40,041 nucleotides of DNA from Bacteroidales bacterium (GTDB lineage: Bacteria > Bacteroidota > Bacteroidia > Bacteroidales > UBA932). The position numbers and the translations under genes were made by a program. Below the pieces are notes generated by a model. It searched no databases. It was not told the DNA's origin and worked only from the letters and a program-made list of their open reading frames with translations. Within the stretch, counting starts at the first letter, position 1. Every line of letters starts with the position of its first letter. Below, in pieces: positions 8,515 to 17,008 of this stretch. The DNA lies in assembly GCA_024398125.1 (NCBI GenBank), contig JAKSJO010000022.1, forward strand, positions 1-40,041. Direction: 5' to 3'.

Positions 8515-8531
8515 CAAACCAAACGACGATT

Positions 8532-8924
8532 ATGGCCGGGAATAGAGCGACAAGGGAAGATGTGGAGGCTTTCTTGAATGAATTCAAGGAGAAGGCAAAG
8601 GTCTTCGGCATAGTATACAATGAAGGCAAAGGAGAGAACAGGCAGACGCTTTTAGACCTGGAACTATTTGGAAGCAAGCGAGACCAATACATACTGAATC
8701 TAAGACCGGAAGACTATTACCAAGGCCCCGATGAAAATGACTATGACAAAGAAGAGGGGCCTGTATGGATGTTTGGAATAGGTATCAAAAAAAGAGGGAA
8801 AAAGAAGAAGCTGCCGATTTACATCAAGATATATATTACCAAGGCCGAGGGTGCATCCAATTATTGCGTTTCCTTCCATGTGGCAAAATTTGAGATGTCG
8901 TTCCCATATAAAACAGAGTTATGA
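8532..8924 (+). CDS. MqsR-like toxin of a type II toxin-antitoxin system
   Basis: Predicted mRNA interferase, growth-inhibiting unless bound by the downstream antitoxin. The 130 residues follow the MqsR layout: a helical N-terminus (REDVEAFLNEFKEKAKVFGI), then ILNLRPEDYYQGP, VWMFGIGI, LPIYIKIYI and CVSFHVAKFEMSFPYK. These correspond to the L-x-x-x-DFY, tryptophan, Y-[IL]-K-I and VSF blocks of E. coli MqsR. The Lys of YIKI matches a residue implicated in MqsR catalysis. The start at 8532 is chosen because the promoter ends at 8514. The stop overlaps the antitoxin start (ATGA), so translation is coupled, and toxin-first order is that of mqsRA. The assignment rests on pattern and context, not on a search. 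Confidence 0.6.
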   Translation: MAGNRATREDVEAFLNEFKEKAKVFGIVYNEGKGENRQTLLDLELFGSKRDQYILNLRPEDYYQGPDENDYDKEEGPVWMFGIGIKKRGKKKKLPIYIKIYITKAEGASNYCVSFHVAKFEMSFPYKTEL

Positions 8925-9484
8925 GAAGTCCATTCACAGGCGGAAACGTCATAAAGAAGTCAAGATACGAAACATATACTTTCAGGAACGAAGAGTATAC
9001 TATCCTTGCCTATTATTTTGAATGCGAGGATACCGGAAAGACCTTCACGAATGCTGAGGTTGACGATCAGATGATGAATGATGTGTATAACCAGTATCGT
9101 AAGCGCCATGGTATACCTTCTCCATCTGAGCTGAAGGATCTCAGGGGGAAATATGGATTATCCGCTCACGTAATGTCCAAGATTGCAGGCATTGGAATCA
9201 ACCAGTACGGACTTTACGAAAATGGCGAAATGCCTACTGTCATTGTCGGACAGAAGCTTTCCACTCTTTTTGAGAAAGAATCGCTCCTTAAAAGCATTGA
9301 TGGAGCTCGCGTCAGATTGGGTAAGAATTATGAACGAATCAGAGAAAAGGTTCAGTCATATGCTGAGCCTCGGTCATTCAAACTCGCCAAGGTTTACTAT
9401 CCCCAATTCGACGAGCTTATTCCATTGACATCTCCTGCAATCGCCTTTCCGATAAGAAAATCGAGGTGGGCAACGTGCCGATAA
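8921..9484 (+). CDS. MqsA-like antitoxin with HTH domain and C-terminal extension
   Basis: Predicted antitoxin that binds the toxin through its N-terminus and the operon DNA through a helix-turn-helix. The N-terminal domain (MRSPFTGG ... TYTFRNEEYTI ... YYFECEDTG) matches the fold pattern of MqsA, but the zinc-binding CxxC pairs are lost (SPFTG, CEDTG). The XRE-type helix-turn-helix is clear near residues 75-110 (LRGKYGLSAHVMSKIAGIGI then QYGLYENGEMP). At 187 residues it is about 55 longer than E. coli MqsA. In known toxin-antitoxin-chaperone systems such an extension is the chaperone-addiction segment, which fits the SecB-like gene 18 nt downstream. Overlaps the toxin gene by 4 nt. Confidence 0.65.
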   Translation: MRSPFTGGNVIKKSRYETYTFRNEEYTILAYYFECEDTGKTFTNAEVDDQMMNDVYNQYRKRHGIPSPSELKDLRGKYGLSAHVMSKIAGIGINQYGLYENGEMPTVIVGQKLSTLFEKESLLKSIDGARVRLGKNYERIREKVQSYAEPRSFKLAKVYYPQFDELIPLTSPAIAFPIRKSRWATCR

Positions 9485-9502
9485 CTATCACATACCATCA
9501 TT

Positions 9503-9952
9503 ATGGAAGATAAAGTTAATGTAAGGTTCAAACTTGTCTCTATTGACAATGAAAGCTGCACTCCAGATTTTGAAGGAGTTGATCTTCTTTCAATCCCAGA
9601 GGAGAAATTAAAGTTTCAATACAGGATTGACACTGTAATACAGATGTCAAAGGATACCATTCTTGTTATTCCAAGTATTCGTTATTCTTACGAAAGACAC
9701 GTTTTGCTGGATGCAACGGCTGTGTTCACATACTCTGTCCGGAATCTTGACAGCGCAATTGCGATCGATAAGGAAAACCAGAGGATCAATGTGAACGCCG
9801 ACCTCTTTCCGGCCCTTGTAGGAGCAGCATACAGTACACTCAGGGGAATAGTATTTGCAAGGACATCAGGTACGTCCCTCTCAAAATACCCTCTTCCGAT
9901 GATTGAGGTGAAAACACTCGTAGAGAAGAATGGAATCTCAGTTGAGGAATAA
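9503..9952 (+). CDS. SecB-like chaperone of the toxin-antitoxin operon
   Basis: A 149-residue protein without signal peptide or membrane segment. The N-terminal part is rich in beta-strands (FKLVSIDNESCTPDF, ERHVLLDATAVFTYSV). The C-terminal part (INVNADLFPALVGAAYSTLR, GIVFARTSGTSLSKYPLPMI) follows the SecB order of a helix with a conserved Arg, then a G-T-x-L turn and a proline-rich strand. In tripartite toxin-antitoxin-chaperone systems a SecB-like protein protects the antitoxin from degradation and so controls the toxin. Here it follows an MqsA-like antitoxin with an extended C-terminus by 18 nt, in the expected gene order. Alternative: an unrelated small protein; sequence similarity to SecB is weak by eye. 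Confidence 0.5.
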   Translation: MEDKVNVRFKLVSIDNESCTPDFEGVDLLSIPEEKLKFQYRIDTVIQMSKDTILVIPSIRYSYERHVLLDATAVFTYSVRNLDSAIAIDKENQRINVNADLFPALVGAAYSTLRGIVFARTSGTSLSKYPLPMIEVKTLVEKNGISVEE

Positions 9953-10089
9953 CGCGCAAGAAACCATTGCAAAGAACTCCCACAACTTGTGGGAGAATTG
10001 ACCGCATCCAAGAAACTCGCCCAAATTGAGCGAGAAATTGAGAGTGAAGATAACAAGCGTAAGACACCCAGCGGTTGGCTAATTTTTGC

Positions 10090-10097
10090 TATCTTTG
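10090..10097 (+). promoter_or_regulatory. Probable obgE promoter (-7 element)
   Basis: TATCTTTG lies about 80 nt before the obgE start. The expected -33 TTG is not at the right distance (the nearest TTG is only 12 nt upstream). Confidence 0.45.
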
Positions 10098-10178
10098 CAG
10101 AATTCAGTGCAGTTTTGTTACCCGCTTGTTACTTGCGCAACATAATGCATGCCAAATACAATTGACATCCAGATAGTT

Positions 10179-11171
10179 ATGGCAGATTCGAATTTCATAG
10201 ACTACGTTAAGATATATTGCGCGTCGGGACATGGCGGCGCAGGATCGACCCATCTTTACAGGGCGAAGTACATCCCAAAGGGTGGCCCGGACGGAGGTGA
10301 CGGCGGTCGCGGCGGACACATCATCCTCCGCGCGAACCCTCAGTTCTGGACACTCATCCACCTGAAGTACCGCAAGCATGTTAAGGCTGAGGACGGTGGC
10401 AGGGGAGAGGGCGGACTGCGTCATGGAAAGAATGGAACGGACATCTATCTTGATGTCCCTCTAGGAACAGTCGTCAAGGACGCCGAGACCGGAGAGGTGC
10501 TCATGGAGCTCGTTGAGGAGGGACAGGAGGAAATCCTTTGTCCAGGTGGTCGTGGAGGCTTCGGAAACGACCATTTCAAGACTCCGACTCTCCAGACCCC
10601 ACGCTTTGCACAGCCAGGCGAGGAAGGCGTCGAGGGCTGGTTCATCCTTGAGCTCAAGCTTCTTGCGGATGTCGGTCTGGTCGGTTTCCCTAACGCCGGC
10701 AAGTCGACACTTCTTGCGACGATTACCTCCGCCAAGCCGAAGATTGCGAACTATGCCTTCACTACCTTGGAACCGAATCTCGGTATCGTGAAATACTACG
10801 ATGACCAGTCATTCGTGATGGCAGACATTCCGGGCATCATCGAGGGTGCTCATGAGGGAAGGGGAATCGGAACCCGCTTCCTTCGTCATATCGAGCGCAA
10901 CTCAGTGCTTCTTTTCATGGTTTCAGCCGAGGAAGATGACATCACAGCCGGATATCATACCCTCTTGAACGAGCTGCAGGAGTACAATCCCGAGCTTCTT
11001 GTAAAGGAAAGGGTGCTCGCGGTTACCAAGTGCGACATGATCGATGAGGATATCGAGAAGGAGATTCTTCCAACCCTTCCGAAAGACATTCCTCACGTAT
11101 TCATATCATCAATGACCCAGGAGGGCCTTCGCGAGCTGAAGGAACTTCTCTGGACAGCTCTTCATAAGTAA
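10179..11171 (+). CDS. obgE: GTPase ObgE (CgtA), ribosome-associated
   Basis: Essential GTPase acting in large-subunit ribosome maturation and the stringent response. The glycine-rich Obg fold fills the N-terminal half ([20 protein letters not shown], then [15 protein letters not shown] and [10 protein letters not shown]). The G domain follows with G1 [10 protein letters not shown]3 DIPGI and G4 TKCD. No C-terminal OCT domain is present, giving 330 residues, as usual in Bacteroidota. The start at 10179 is chosen because ObgE proteins of this phylum begin MADSNF; an upstream ATG at 10149 adds ten unrelated residues. A PAP2 gene follows after one base. In many Bacteroidota hpt, adk and obgE run in one direction; here obgE faces adk and hpt, suggesting a local inversion. 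Confidence 0.97.
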   Translation: MADSNFIDYVKIYCASGHGGAGSTHLYRAKYIPKGGPDGGDGGRGGHIILRANPQFWTLIHLKYRKHVKAEDGGRGEGGLRHGKNGTDIYLDVPLGTVVKDAETGEVLMELVEEGQEEILCPGGRGGFGNDHFKTPTLQTPRFAQPGEEGVEGWFILELKLLADVGLVGFPNAGKSTLLATITSAKPKIANYAFTTLEPNLGIVKYYDDQSFVMADIPGIIEGAHEGRGIGTRFLRHIERNSVLLFMVSAEEDDITAGYHTLLNELQEYNPELLVKERVLAVTKCDMIDEDIEKEILPTLPKDIPHVFISSMTQEGLRELKELLWTALHK

Positions 11172-11172
11172 T

Positions 11173-11757
11173 ATGCTGGACAGGCTGCAGGACATAGACA
11201 GGGCGGCAACCCTTGCAATCAATTCGCTTCATACTCCCGTAAGCGACAGCTTCTGGCAGCTGATGTCCGATGTGAAAGTCTGGATCCCTTTCTATGTGGT
11301 CATCATCATCTGGCTGATTGCCAGACTGGGGCCGCGCAAGGCTTTGGTCATAGTCCTTTCAATAGTGCTGACCATCGTCATGTGTGACCAGTTGGCCAAT
11401 CTTGTAAAAGACTCGGCGGCCCGTCTTCGTCCTTGCTATGACAGTTTTTGTGTCCAGGGAGGATTGCATATCCTGGAGCGCAGGACCGGACTGTTCGGCT
11501 TTTTCTCCGCTCATGCAGCCAATGCCTTCGGACTGGCCGTCTGTGCCATTGTGGGGGCTAGAAGCGATATCCGCAACAGGTACAAGGGATTCGCGGCGGT
11601 GATGATCATCTGGGCCATCCTTGTCGCAGTCAGCCGCGTCTTCGTCGGCAAGCACTTCCTTGGAGACATTCTGGCGGGCTCAGCCGTCGGATCGATACTT
11701 GGATATCTCACCGCCCGTCTGGCCCGCCAGATAATGTACAGGTTGAATATTTCCTAG
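11173..11757 (+). CDS. PAP2-family membrane phosphatase
   Basis: Integral membrane acid phosphatase family acting on lipid phosphates such as undecaprenyl pyrophosphate or phosphatidylglycerol phosphate. Of the three family motifs, KDSAARLRP fits K-x6-RP, FSAHAANAFG fits the central (P)SGH motif with SAH, and SRVFVGKHFLGD fits SR-x5-H-x3-D. Hydrophobic segments near residues 38-52, 58-75, 115-130 and 143-158 are membrane helices. The exact substrate is not decided by the sequence. It starts one base after obgE, so it is co-transcribed with it, and its TAG overlaps the adk stop codon on the other strand (CTAG). Confidence 0.88.
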   Translation: MLDRLQDIDRAATLAINSLHTPVSDSFWQLMSDVKVWIPFYVVIIIWLIARLGPRKALVIVLSIVLTIVMCDQLANLVKDSAARLRPCYDSFCVQGGLHILERRTGLFGFFSAHAANAFGLAVCAIVGARSDIRNRYKGFAAVMIIWAILVAVSRVFVGKHFLGDILAGSAVGSILGYLTARLARQIMYRLNIS

Positions 11758-12341
11758 AGATTCTTCATAACCTCGGTAAGACGACCGCGAACAACCTCGA
11801 TACCCTCGAGACCTGGACCGCCGTCACCGTCGATCTCATGATACTTGCCAGCAGCCTTGTAGTAGTCGATAAGCGGCTCGGTCTGGTTGTGGTAAGTGTT
11901 GATTCTGTTCTGGATGGTCTCCTCCTTTGCGTCATCAGCGCGACCCTCGATGGCAGCTCTGTGAGCGATTCTTGCCTTGATGATCTCGTCGTTGATCATG
12001 AGAGAAATGACACCGGTAAGCTCCTCGCCTCTCTTTGCGAGCATCTCGTCGAGAGCCTTAGCCTGTGGAAGGGTACGTGGGAAACCGTCGAGAAGGAAAC
12101 CCTCAACACCGGTAGTGTTGTTGAATACTGACTCGATCATGCCTTCAACTACCTCGTCTGGAACGAGGCATCCGGCTGCGATGAGCTCCTTGGCCTTGTT
12201 TCCAAGCTCGGTGCCAGCCTTGATCTCTGCGCGGAGAAGTTCTCCTGTAGAGATGTGCTTGAGCTTGTAGGTTTCAACCATGTTGCCGGCCTGGGTGCCT
12301 TTGCCTGCTCCCGGAGGGCCGAAGAGAATGTAGTACTTCAT
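11754..12341 (-). CDS. adk: Adenylate kinase, short form
   Basis: Converts AMP and ATP into two ADP and so balances the adenine nucleotide pool in the cytoplasm. The P-loop GPPGAGKGTQ spans residues 8-17. The NMP-binding part contains HISTGELLRAEIKAGT and the second core motif is GFLLDGFPRTLPQA. The LID is the short type (HRAAIEGRADDAKEETIQNR) without the zinc-binding insert, giving 195 residues. It lies 13 nt downstream of hpt and is probably co-transcribed with it. Both enzymes belong to purine nucleotide metabolism. Confidence 0.97.
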   Translation of the reverse strand: MKYYILFGPPGAGKGTQAGNMVETYKLKHISTGELLRAEIKAGTELGNKAKELIAAGCLVPDEVVEGMIESVFNNTTGVEGFLLDGFPRTLPQAKALDEMLAKRGEELTGVISLMINDEIIKARIAHRAAIEGRADDAKEETIQNRINTYHNQTEPLIDYYKAAGKYHEIDGDGGPGLEGIEVVRGRLTEVMKNL

Positions 12342-12354
12342 GTTCGTTTTATTG

Positions 12355-12897
12355 TTATTCTAGAATATAAATGTCCTTGAGATTTCGTCCGAGCTCGTCA
12401 TAGTCAAGTCCGTAGCCGACGATAAACCTGTTTTCTATTTCCATTCCGACGTAGTCAAGAGGCAGTGACTGCTGATACACCTCAGGTTTGGTAAGCATGG
12501 TGCAGATCTTTACGGATGCCGCTCCCTTCTCCAGCAATATGTCACGCAGAGCCACGATGGTGTTGCCTGTATCCACGATATCCTCTATGATGATTACATC
12601 TCTGCCTGTGACATCTCCGGTAAGTCCCATTGGAACCTTCACCTTTCCGGTAGAGGATGTCCCTTGGTATGAGGTCATCTTGATAGACATCAGTTCAGCC
12701 GCGAAATTGCATCTTTTCATTATGGCTGCGGTGAACATGGTGGCTCCATTGAGTACGTTAAGGAAGATTGGAATCCTGCCGCTTCCGGCATAATCGGAGT
12801 TGATCTTGTCAGCTACCTTGTCGATGGCTTTCTCAAGTACCTCATTAGAGATATAAGGTACGAAAGTCTTGTCATGGAGGGTTATTTTTTCGTACAT
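12355..12897 (-). CDS. hpt: Hypoxanthine phosphoribosyltransferase
   Basis: Purine salvage enzyme that joins hypoxanthine or guanine to PRPP. The PRPP-binding loop VIIIEDIVDTGNTI is complete, with the acidic pair E-D and the DTGNT turn. FLNVLNGATMFTAAIMKRC is the N-terminal pyrophosphate loop region, and the C-terminal hood contains DYVGMEIENRFIVGYGLDYD. The length of 180 residues is normal. First gene of a two-gene operon with adk. Confidence 0.95.
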   Translation of the reverse strand: MYEKITLHDKTFVPYISNEVLEKAIDKVADKINSDYAGSGRIPIFLNVLNGATMFTAAIMKRCNFAAELMSIKMTSYQGTSSTGKVKVPMGLTGDVTGRDVIIIEDIVDTGNTIVALRDILLEKGAASVKICTMLTKPEVYQQSLPLDYVGMEIENRFIVGYGLDYDELGRNLKDIYILE

Positions 12898-12919
12898 ATC
12901 ATATTGAAATGAAATCCAA

Positions 12920-12927
12920 CAAATTTA
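12920..12927 (-). promoter_or_regulatory. Probable hpt-adk promoter (-7 element)
   Basis: TAAATTTG on the minus strand lies 22 nt before the hpt start codon. No TTG is found at the -33 distance. The same 105-nt gap also has to hold the promoter of the divergent helix-hairpin-helix gene, for which I see only TACGTTTTG, a near match. Confidence 0.4.
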
Positions 12928-13002
12928 AAAAGATTTTTTCATGTTTTTGACCATTATTTACGTTTTGTTGATGTAGTCTTGCGGTAAAAAGCATGAACGG
13001 AT

Positions 13003-14715
13003 ATGAATATTATGAAAACGGCATCGCTTGCCTTTATGATGAGCTTTACGGCTTGTCCTGCCGCATTTGCAGACCATGGGAAAGACTTCGCCGAAGCCGT
13101 TGCATTGCTGTGCGGTGCCGGTTCCGCCGAGGAACTGGATGAAGATATACTGGATGTGTATGCAAGACTGTCCAGGCATCCTCTGCATCTGAATCATGCC
13201 AATGCACGTGCTATCTCCGCATCGGGACTTCTCACTCCATATCAGGCTGCGTCACTCATTGACTATCGGTCCCGCCATGGTGATGTGCTTTCTTTTTCAG
13301 AACTGGCGGCGGTGAATGGCTTTGGAGAAGCCTTTGCGGACGCTCTCAGATACTTTGTCGTGCTCGATTCGGATCGGGGGCCGGGATCCGTTGAAACAGG
13401 TCGCAGGGCAGACGCGGAACTGATACTGCGGACAACCATGAAAGGGGAGACGGACAGTGGAGGAGACTGCTCCTATGGGGCGAAGCTGCGATTCTCGTAC
13501 GGAGATAACCTCTCGCTGGGAGTGACGGCCAAAAGACCATACGGCGCGGATGGCTTTGCACCCTCGTCTACCAATCTCAGCCTGATGTTTGCCAGGAGGA
13601 ATCTAAAGCTGGTCTTGGGTGATTTCAATGCCCGTTTCGGTCAGGGACTTGTATGGCGCAGCGGCTTTGCGCTGGCAGGCTTTGGCTCAGTGTCTGCATT
13701 CTCGGTCAATCCCACAGGGCTGTCGCCGGCCTGGTCGTATAATTCGCCGGGAAGGGGAGGAGGGCTGAGTCTGGCTCTGGGCCGTATGGAGCTGACCTCG
13801 GCCGCGAAATTGGCAAAAGACAATACGCTTCAGCCGCTTCTCAATGCCAGTTTGTTCCTGACTGGCGGCCAGATTGGACTGACCATGACAAAGGAAGCTT
13901 TGTCCATGGATACACGTTTCTGTACAGGCCGTATGGATTGGTTTGGAGAGGCCGCCTATGCTGTCGCATCGAAGATCCCGGCCATTATTGCCGGCACGGT
14001 GTTCAATCCGGAGTACCGGCATAGGCTTGGAATGCGGGTAAGATACTATCCTGCGGAATACAGGGTGTCCACGGCATCGGCTGCGGGAGCGACCACCAGA
14101 AGCTCAGACGAGATAGGCGCAACGCTCGGTTATGAGACAGCTGCATTCACATCAACTATTGATGCCATGCAAAGGCCTTCCGACGGAAGCCGGCAATACA
14201 GAGCTGTCTTATCATACGCAACAGAGGGAGATGGGCCTTACAAACTGTCGTTAAGGACCGTGGAACGCTTCAAACCAGGAATGGACCTGCCTTTCCGCAC
14301 GGACCTGAGAGCACAGCTGGGATATGTGTCCGGGCAATGGCAGCATGTGTTGAGGCTGAATGCATTGATGTGCCGCAATACCGGCTACCTCGGGTACTAT
14401 GAGCTCGGATGGGATAATGCGGGCGATGAAGGTAGAATTGAGCTGAAGGCATTCGGCAGACTGACCATGTTCAGCATTGAGCATTGGGATGACCGGATCT
14501 ACGTATACGAAAGGGATGCGCCCGGGAACTTCAGCTCCAGGGCATTCTGCGGCAGGGGATGGAACGCTCAGATGTATGTGGGAATGACAATCAGAACGCG
14601 GGACTGGAAGCGTTTCTCGCTGTATGCAAGAGCCATGATCCAGGATTGCTCACGCGAAAGACCGCATGACCGAAGGATGGTTGAACTTAGGCTCCAGGCC
14701 GTCGCCCGATTCTAG
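13003..14715 (+). CDS. Helix-hairpin-helix protein with a C-terminal beta-barrel-like region
   Basis: The protein starts with a signal peptide (MNIMKTASLAFMMSFTACPA, cleavage near AFA). Residues about 45-120 hold helix-hairpin-helix repeats (LHLNHANARAISASGLLTPY then VLSFSELAAVNGFGEAFADA). The remaining 450 residues are rich in alternating Gly, aromatic and polar residues (GLSLALGRMELTSAAKLAKD, VLGDFNARFGQGLVWRSGFA) and end in RLQAVARF with a terminal Phe, as in outer-membrane barrels. Bacteroidota commonly carry this architecture; its role is not established and a link to DNA uptake would be a guess. The stop codon directly abuts the mltD stop on the other strand. Confidence 0.75.
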   Translation: MNIMKTASLAFMMSFTACPAAFADHGKDFAEAVALLCGAGSAEELDEDILDVYARLSRHPLHLNHANARAISASGLLTPYQAASLIDYRSRHGDVLSFSELAAVNGFGEAFADALRYFVVLDSDRGPGSVETGRRADAELILRTTMKGETDSGGDCSYGAKLRFSYGDNLSLGVTAKRPYGADGFAPSSTNLSLMFARRNLKLVLGDFNARFGQGLVWRSGFALAGFGSVSAFSVNPTGLSPAWSYNSPGRGGGLSLALGRMELTSAAKLAKDNTLQPLLNASLFLTGGQIGLTMTKEALSMDTRFCTGRMDWFGEAAYAVASKIPAIIAGTVFNPEYRHRLGMRVRYYPAEYRVSTASAAGATTRSSDEIGATLGYETAAFTSTIDAMQRPSDGSRQYRAVLSYATEGDGPYKLSLRTVERFKPGMDLPFRTDLRAQLGYVSGQWQHVLRLNALMCRNTGYLGYYELGWDNAGDEGRIELKAFGRLTMFSIEHWDDRIYVYERDAPGNFSSRAFCGRGWNAQMYVGMTIRTRDWKRFSLYARAMIQDCSRERPHDRRMVELRLQAVARF

Positions 14716-16104
14716 CTATTTCTGGATCAGGATGGTCTGGCCGATGCTGAGACGGTCGCTCTTGAGGTTGTTCCACTTCATGAGCTGGTTGACCGTGACA
14801 TGATTGCGGGCTGCGATCTTGCTGAGTGTGTCGCCGCTCTTGACCTTGTAGACTATGGTCGATCCAGATACTGTTGTTGTGCCTGGCTTGGATCCCTTGC
14901 TTGATGCTTTGGCGTCGGTGTATACCTTGTGAGCTATGGAGTCAGCCTTATAGATGGAGTCCTGACGGGCAATGAACAGTCCGCTGTGCTGGAGGTCAAG
15001 GCGAAGCACGGAAGGAGTCGATTCGCCAGGAATTATGTCCTTTACGTACTCAGGGTTGAGGTTTCGTATGTCTTCGACAGGGACTCCTACGGCTCTTGCG
15101 ACATGCTCGAGATTGAGGTTGCGGCGTATCATGAATGTGTCGATCTCGAAAGGCATGGATGTCTCCTCAGGCTCTATGCCGCATTCCCTTGCATAGGTGT
15201 ATGCATAAAGCGCTCCGACGAAGGCTGGCACATATCCTCTGGTCTCCCTTGGCAGGTATGGATATATTGACCAGAAGTCGCGTCTGCCACCGGCGCGGCG
15301 GATTGCCTTGTTGACGTTGCCGGAACCGCAGTTATAAGAGGCGATGGCGAGTATCCAGTCCCCGAAAAGCTTGTACGAGCTCTGAAGATATCGCGCTGCC
15401 GCGTCAGAAGACTTTTCTACGTCAAGACGCTCGTCCACGAAAGTGTTTATTGTAAGCCCATAGTTCAGTCCGGTACGGTACATGAACTGCCACAGTCCGC
15501 GGGCTCCGGCACGCGAGGTGGCTACAGGGTCGAGGGCGGATTCAATTATGGACATGATCTTGAGTTCCTTAGGCAATCCATAGCGATCCAGTGTTTCCTC
15601 GAATATAGGCATGTAATACTTGCTCAGTCCGAGAATGCGGGCGGTCTTTGCCCTGTTCTTCTCTGTATATAGAATGATATAGTTGCGGACATTCTCGTTG
15701 AATGGCAGATTTATGAATGAATTCATAGCCTCGAGACGTGCAATCAGGACAGAATCGGGAACGTCTGTGGTGAAATGCTCGTCTTCAAGGTCAGGAAGCT
15801 CTTCCGCCTCCGCCTTTGCCTTGTTTACAAACCACATCATCCTGAGGCTGTCAGTCATGTCGGCGTCATATTTCGGCCCTTGTGGAACTTTTCTTGTCTG
15901 CTCTACCTCGGCCTGAGCCTTTGCGTACTGGCCTATCTCGTCCTTCGCGATGACGAGTTCCTTCATAAGAGAGTCAATCTGATCCTTGAGCTCACTGTTC
16001 TCCTTGATGAGTGTGCGCTTGTTTCCCCTGAGGAACTGAGCATCCAAAGGGAAAGTAAGCAATGATAGGAAAACGGTCAGTGAAATCAGTTTAAGTGCTC
16101 TCAT
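14716..16104 (-). CDS. mltD: Membrane-bound lytic transglycosylase (MltD-like) with LysM
   Basis: Cleaves peptidoglycan glycan strands to give 1,6-anhydro ends. It begins with a signal peptide (MRALKLISLTVFLSLLTFPL, then DAQ), followed by a coiled-coil-like stretch (LIKENSELKDQIDSLMKEL). The SLT (GH23) domain has IMSIIESALDPVATSRAGAR with the catalytic Glu, then GLWQFM and ASYNCGSGNVNKAI. One LysM domain closes the protein (YKVKSGDTLSKIAARNHVTV). The start at 16104 is preferred because it begins with the signal peptide; an ATG at 16131 would add nine charged residues and overlap the upstream gene. It is last in an operon parA-parB-DUF5683-mltD. Confidence 0.92.
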   Translation of the reverse strand: MRALKLISLTVFLSLLTFPLDAQFLRGNKRTLIKENSELKDQIDSLMKELVIAKDEIGQYAKAQAEVEQTRKVPQGPKYDADMTDSLRMMWFVNKAKAEAEELPDLEDEHFTTDVPDSVLIARLEAMNSFINLPFNENVRNYIILYTEKNRAKTARILGLSKYYMPIFEETLDRYGLPKELKIMSIIESALDPVATSRAGARGLWQFMYRTGLNYGLTINTFVDERLDVEKSSDAAARYLQSSYKLFGDWILAIASYNCGSGNVNKAIRRAGGRRDFWSIYPYLPRETRGYVPAFVGALYAYTYARECGIEPEETSMPFEIDTFMIRRNLNLEHVARAVGVPVEDIRNLNPEYVKDIIPGESTPSVLRLDLQHSGLFIARQDSIYKADSIAHKVYTDAKASSKGSKPGTTTVSGSTIVYKVKSGDTLSKIAARNHVTVNQLMKWNNLKSDRLSIGQTILIQK

Positions 16105-16114
16105 GTGTGGTCGT

Positions 16115-17008
16115 TTAGAATGAGAATCCAAGACTCAGTCCCAGACCTGACGGTCCGGTTGAACAGAACGCAAAATCCGTTCCTGGAGTGATTACCGTAG
16201 GTCTGATGTGCATGCTGATGTCATCGTTGACTTCGAAATCCTGCATATAGGCAAAGACGTTGGCGTCAATTACCTGCAGCAGATAGAAGGCTGCTATAGC
16301 GACAGTCGAATAGTCACGGTATCGTCGGTAGATGTCTCGATAATATTTGGCGGTTTCAGCGCTTATGCTTTCACTGTAGCCGGAATCCGGTGTCGTGGCT
16401 TCATTGTGGATGCGCTTGTATCGCTTGTAGTTTATGTTGTTGGTGTCATAGAAGTGATAGGCTCCCATCAGTCCTCCCAGATAGATAGGAATCTTCCATG
16501 CTTCTCCGTTGTATGCCTGACCCAGTCCGGGAAGGAGGATCGAGAAAATTGTGGCTTTGCCTGGATTGTGGCCTTGGCCCTTGTCGTACTGCAGGACTCC
16601 GTCCATAAGGGTGCCCCAGTAGACAAGCCCGGCTCCTGCGAAAAAGAGGTTCGCCATCTTGTCATCGCCGTTCTTTTTCGCATTGATTCCGGCGCCGATG
16701 CCTGCACCGATTCCTGCGTAGCTGATGGGAATCTTCCAGTACTGTCTGTGGTAGTACTGCTGTGCTCCGATGAACACCGCAGATCCTCCGAACAAGGTTC
16801 CGATCTTGAGTTCCTGCTTATGGGTTACTCCAAGCATGAACTCTTTCAGCGAGAACATCTGCTGTACGGAATCGGCTGCCTCGGTCGCGTCGTTTCCATA
16901 GTTGCCCTTGGAGAATGCCTCGTCCCTGAACTGCGCAGCAGCCCAGTTCTGAGCCCCAAGGAAAAGAATGGAGGCCAGAAGAATCTTTATGAGCCTATAT
17001 CTTGGCAT
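16115..17008 (-). CDS. DUF5683 membrane protein
   Basis: A 297-residue protein with an N-terminal signal or anchor (LIKILLASILFLGAQNWAAA) and several glycine-rich hydrophobic segments (ISYAGIGAGIGAGI, ATIFSILLPGLGQAYNGEAW). SILLPGLGQAYNGE is the recognisable core of the DUF5683 family. The function is unknown. In Bacteroidota the gene usually sits between parB and a transglycosylase gene, as here; it overlaps the end of parB by 14 nt. The location suggests a role in envelope or cell-division processes, but this is inference. Confidence 0.88.
   Translation of the reverse strand: MPRYRLIKILLASILFLGAQNWAAAQFRDEAFSKGNYGNDATEAADSVQQMFSLKEFMLGVTHKQELKIGTLFGGSAVFIGAQQYYHRQYWKIPISYAGIGAGIGAGINAKKNGDDKMANLFFAGAGLVYWGTLMDGVLQYDKGQGHNPGKATIFSILLPGLGQAYNGEAWKIPIYLGGLMGAYHFYDTNNINYKRYKRIHNEATTPDSGYSESISAETAKYYRDIYRRYRDYSTVAIAAFYLLQVIDANVFAYMQDFEVNDDISMHIRPTVITPGTDFAFCSTGPSGLGLSLGFSF

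Noticed and set aside
8484-8531. Earlier start for the toxin gene (TTG at 8484)
   Set aside because: This TTG is the -33 box of the promoter, and transcription would begin after it.
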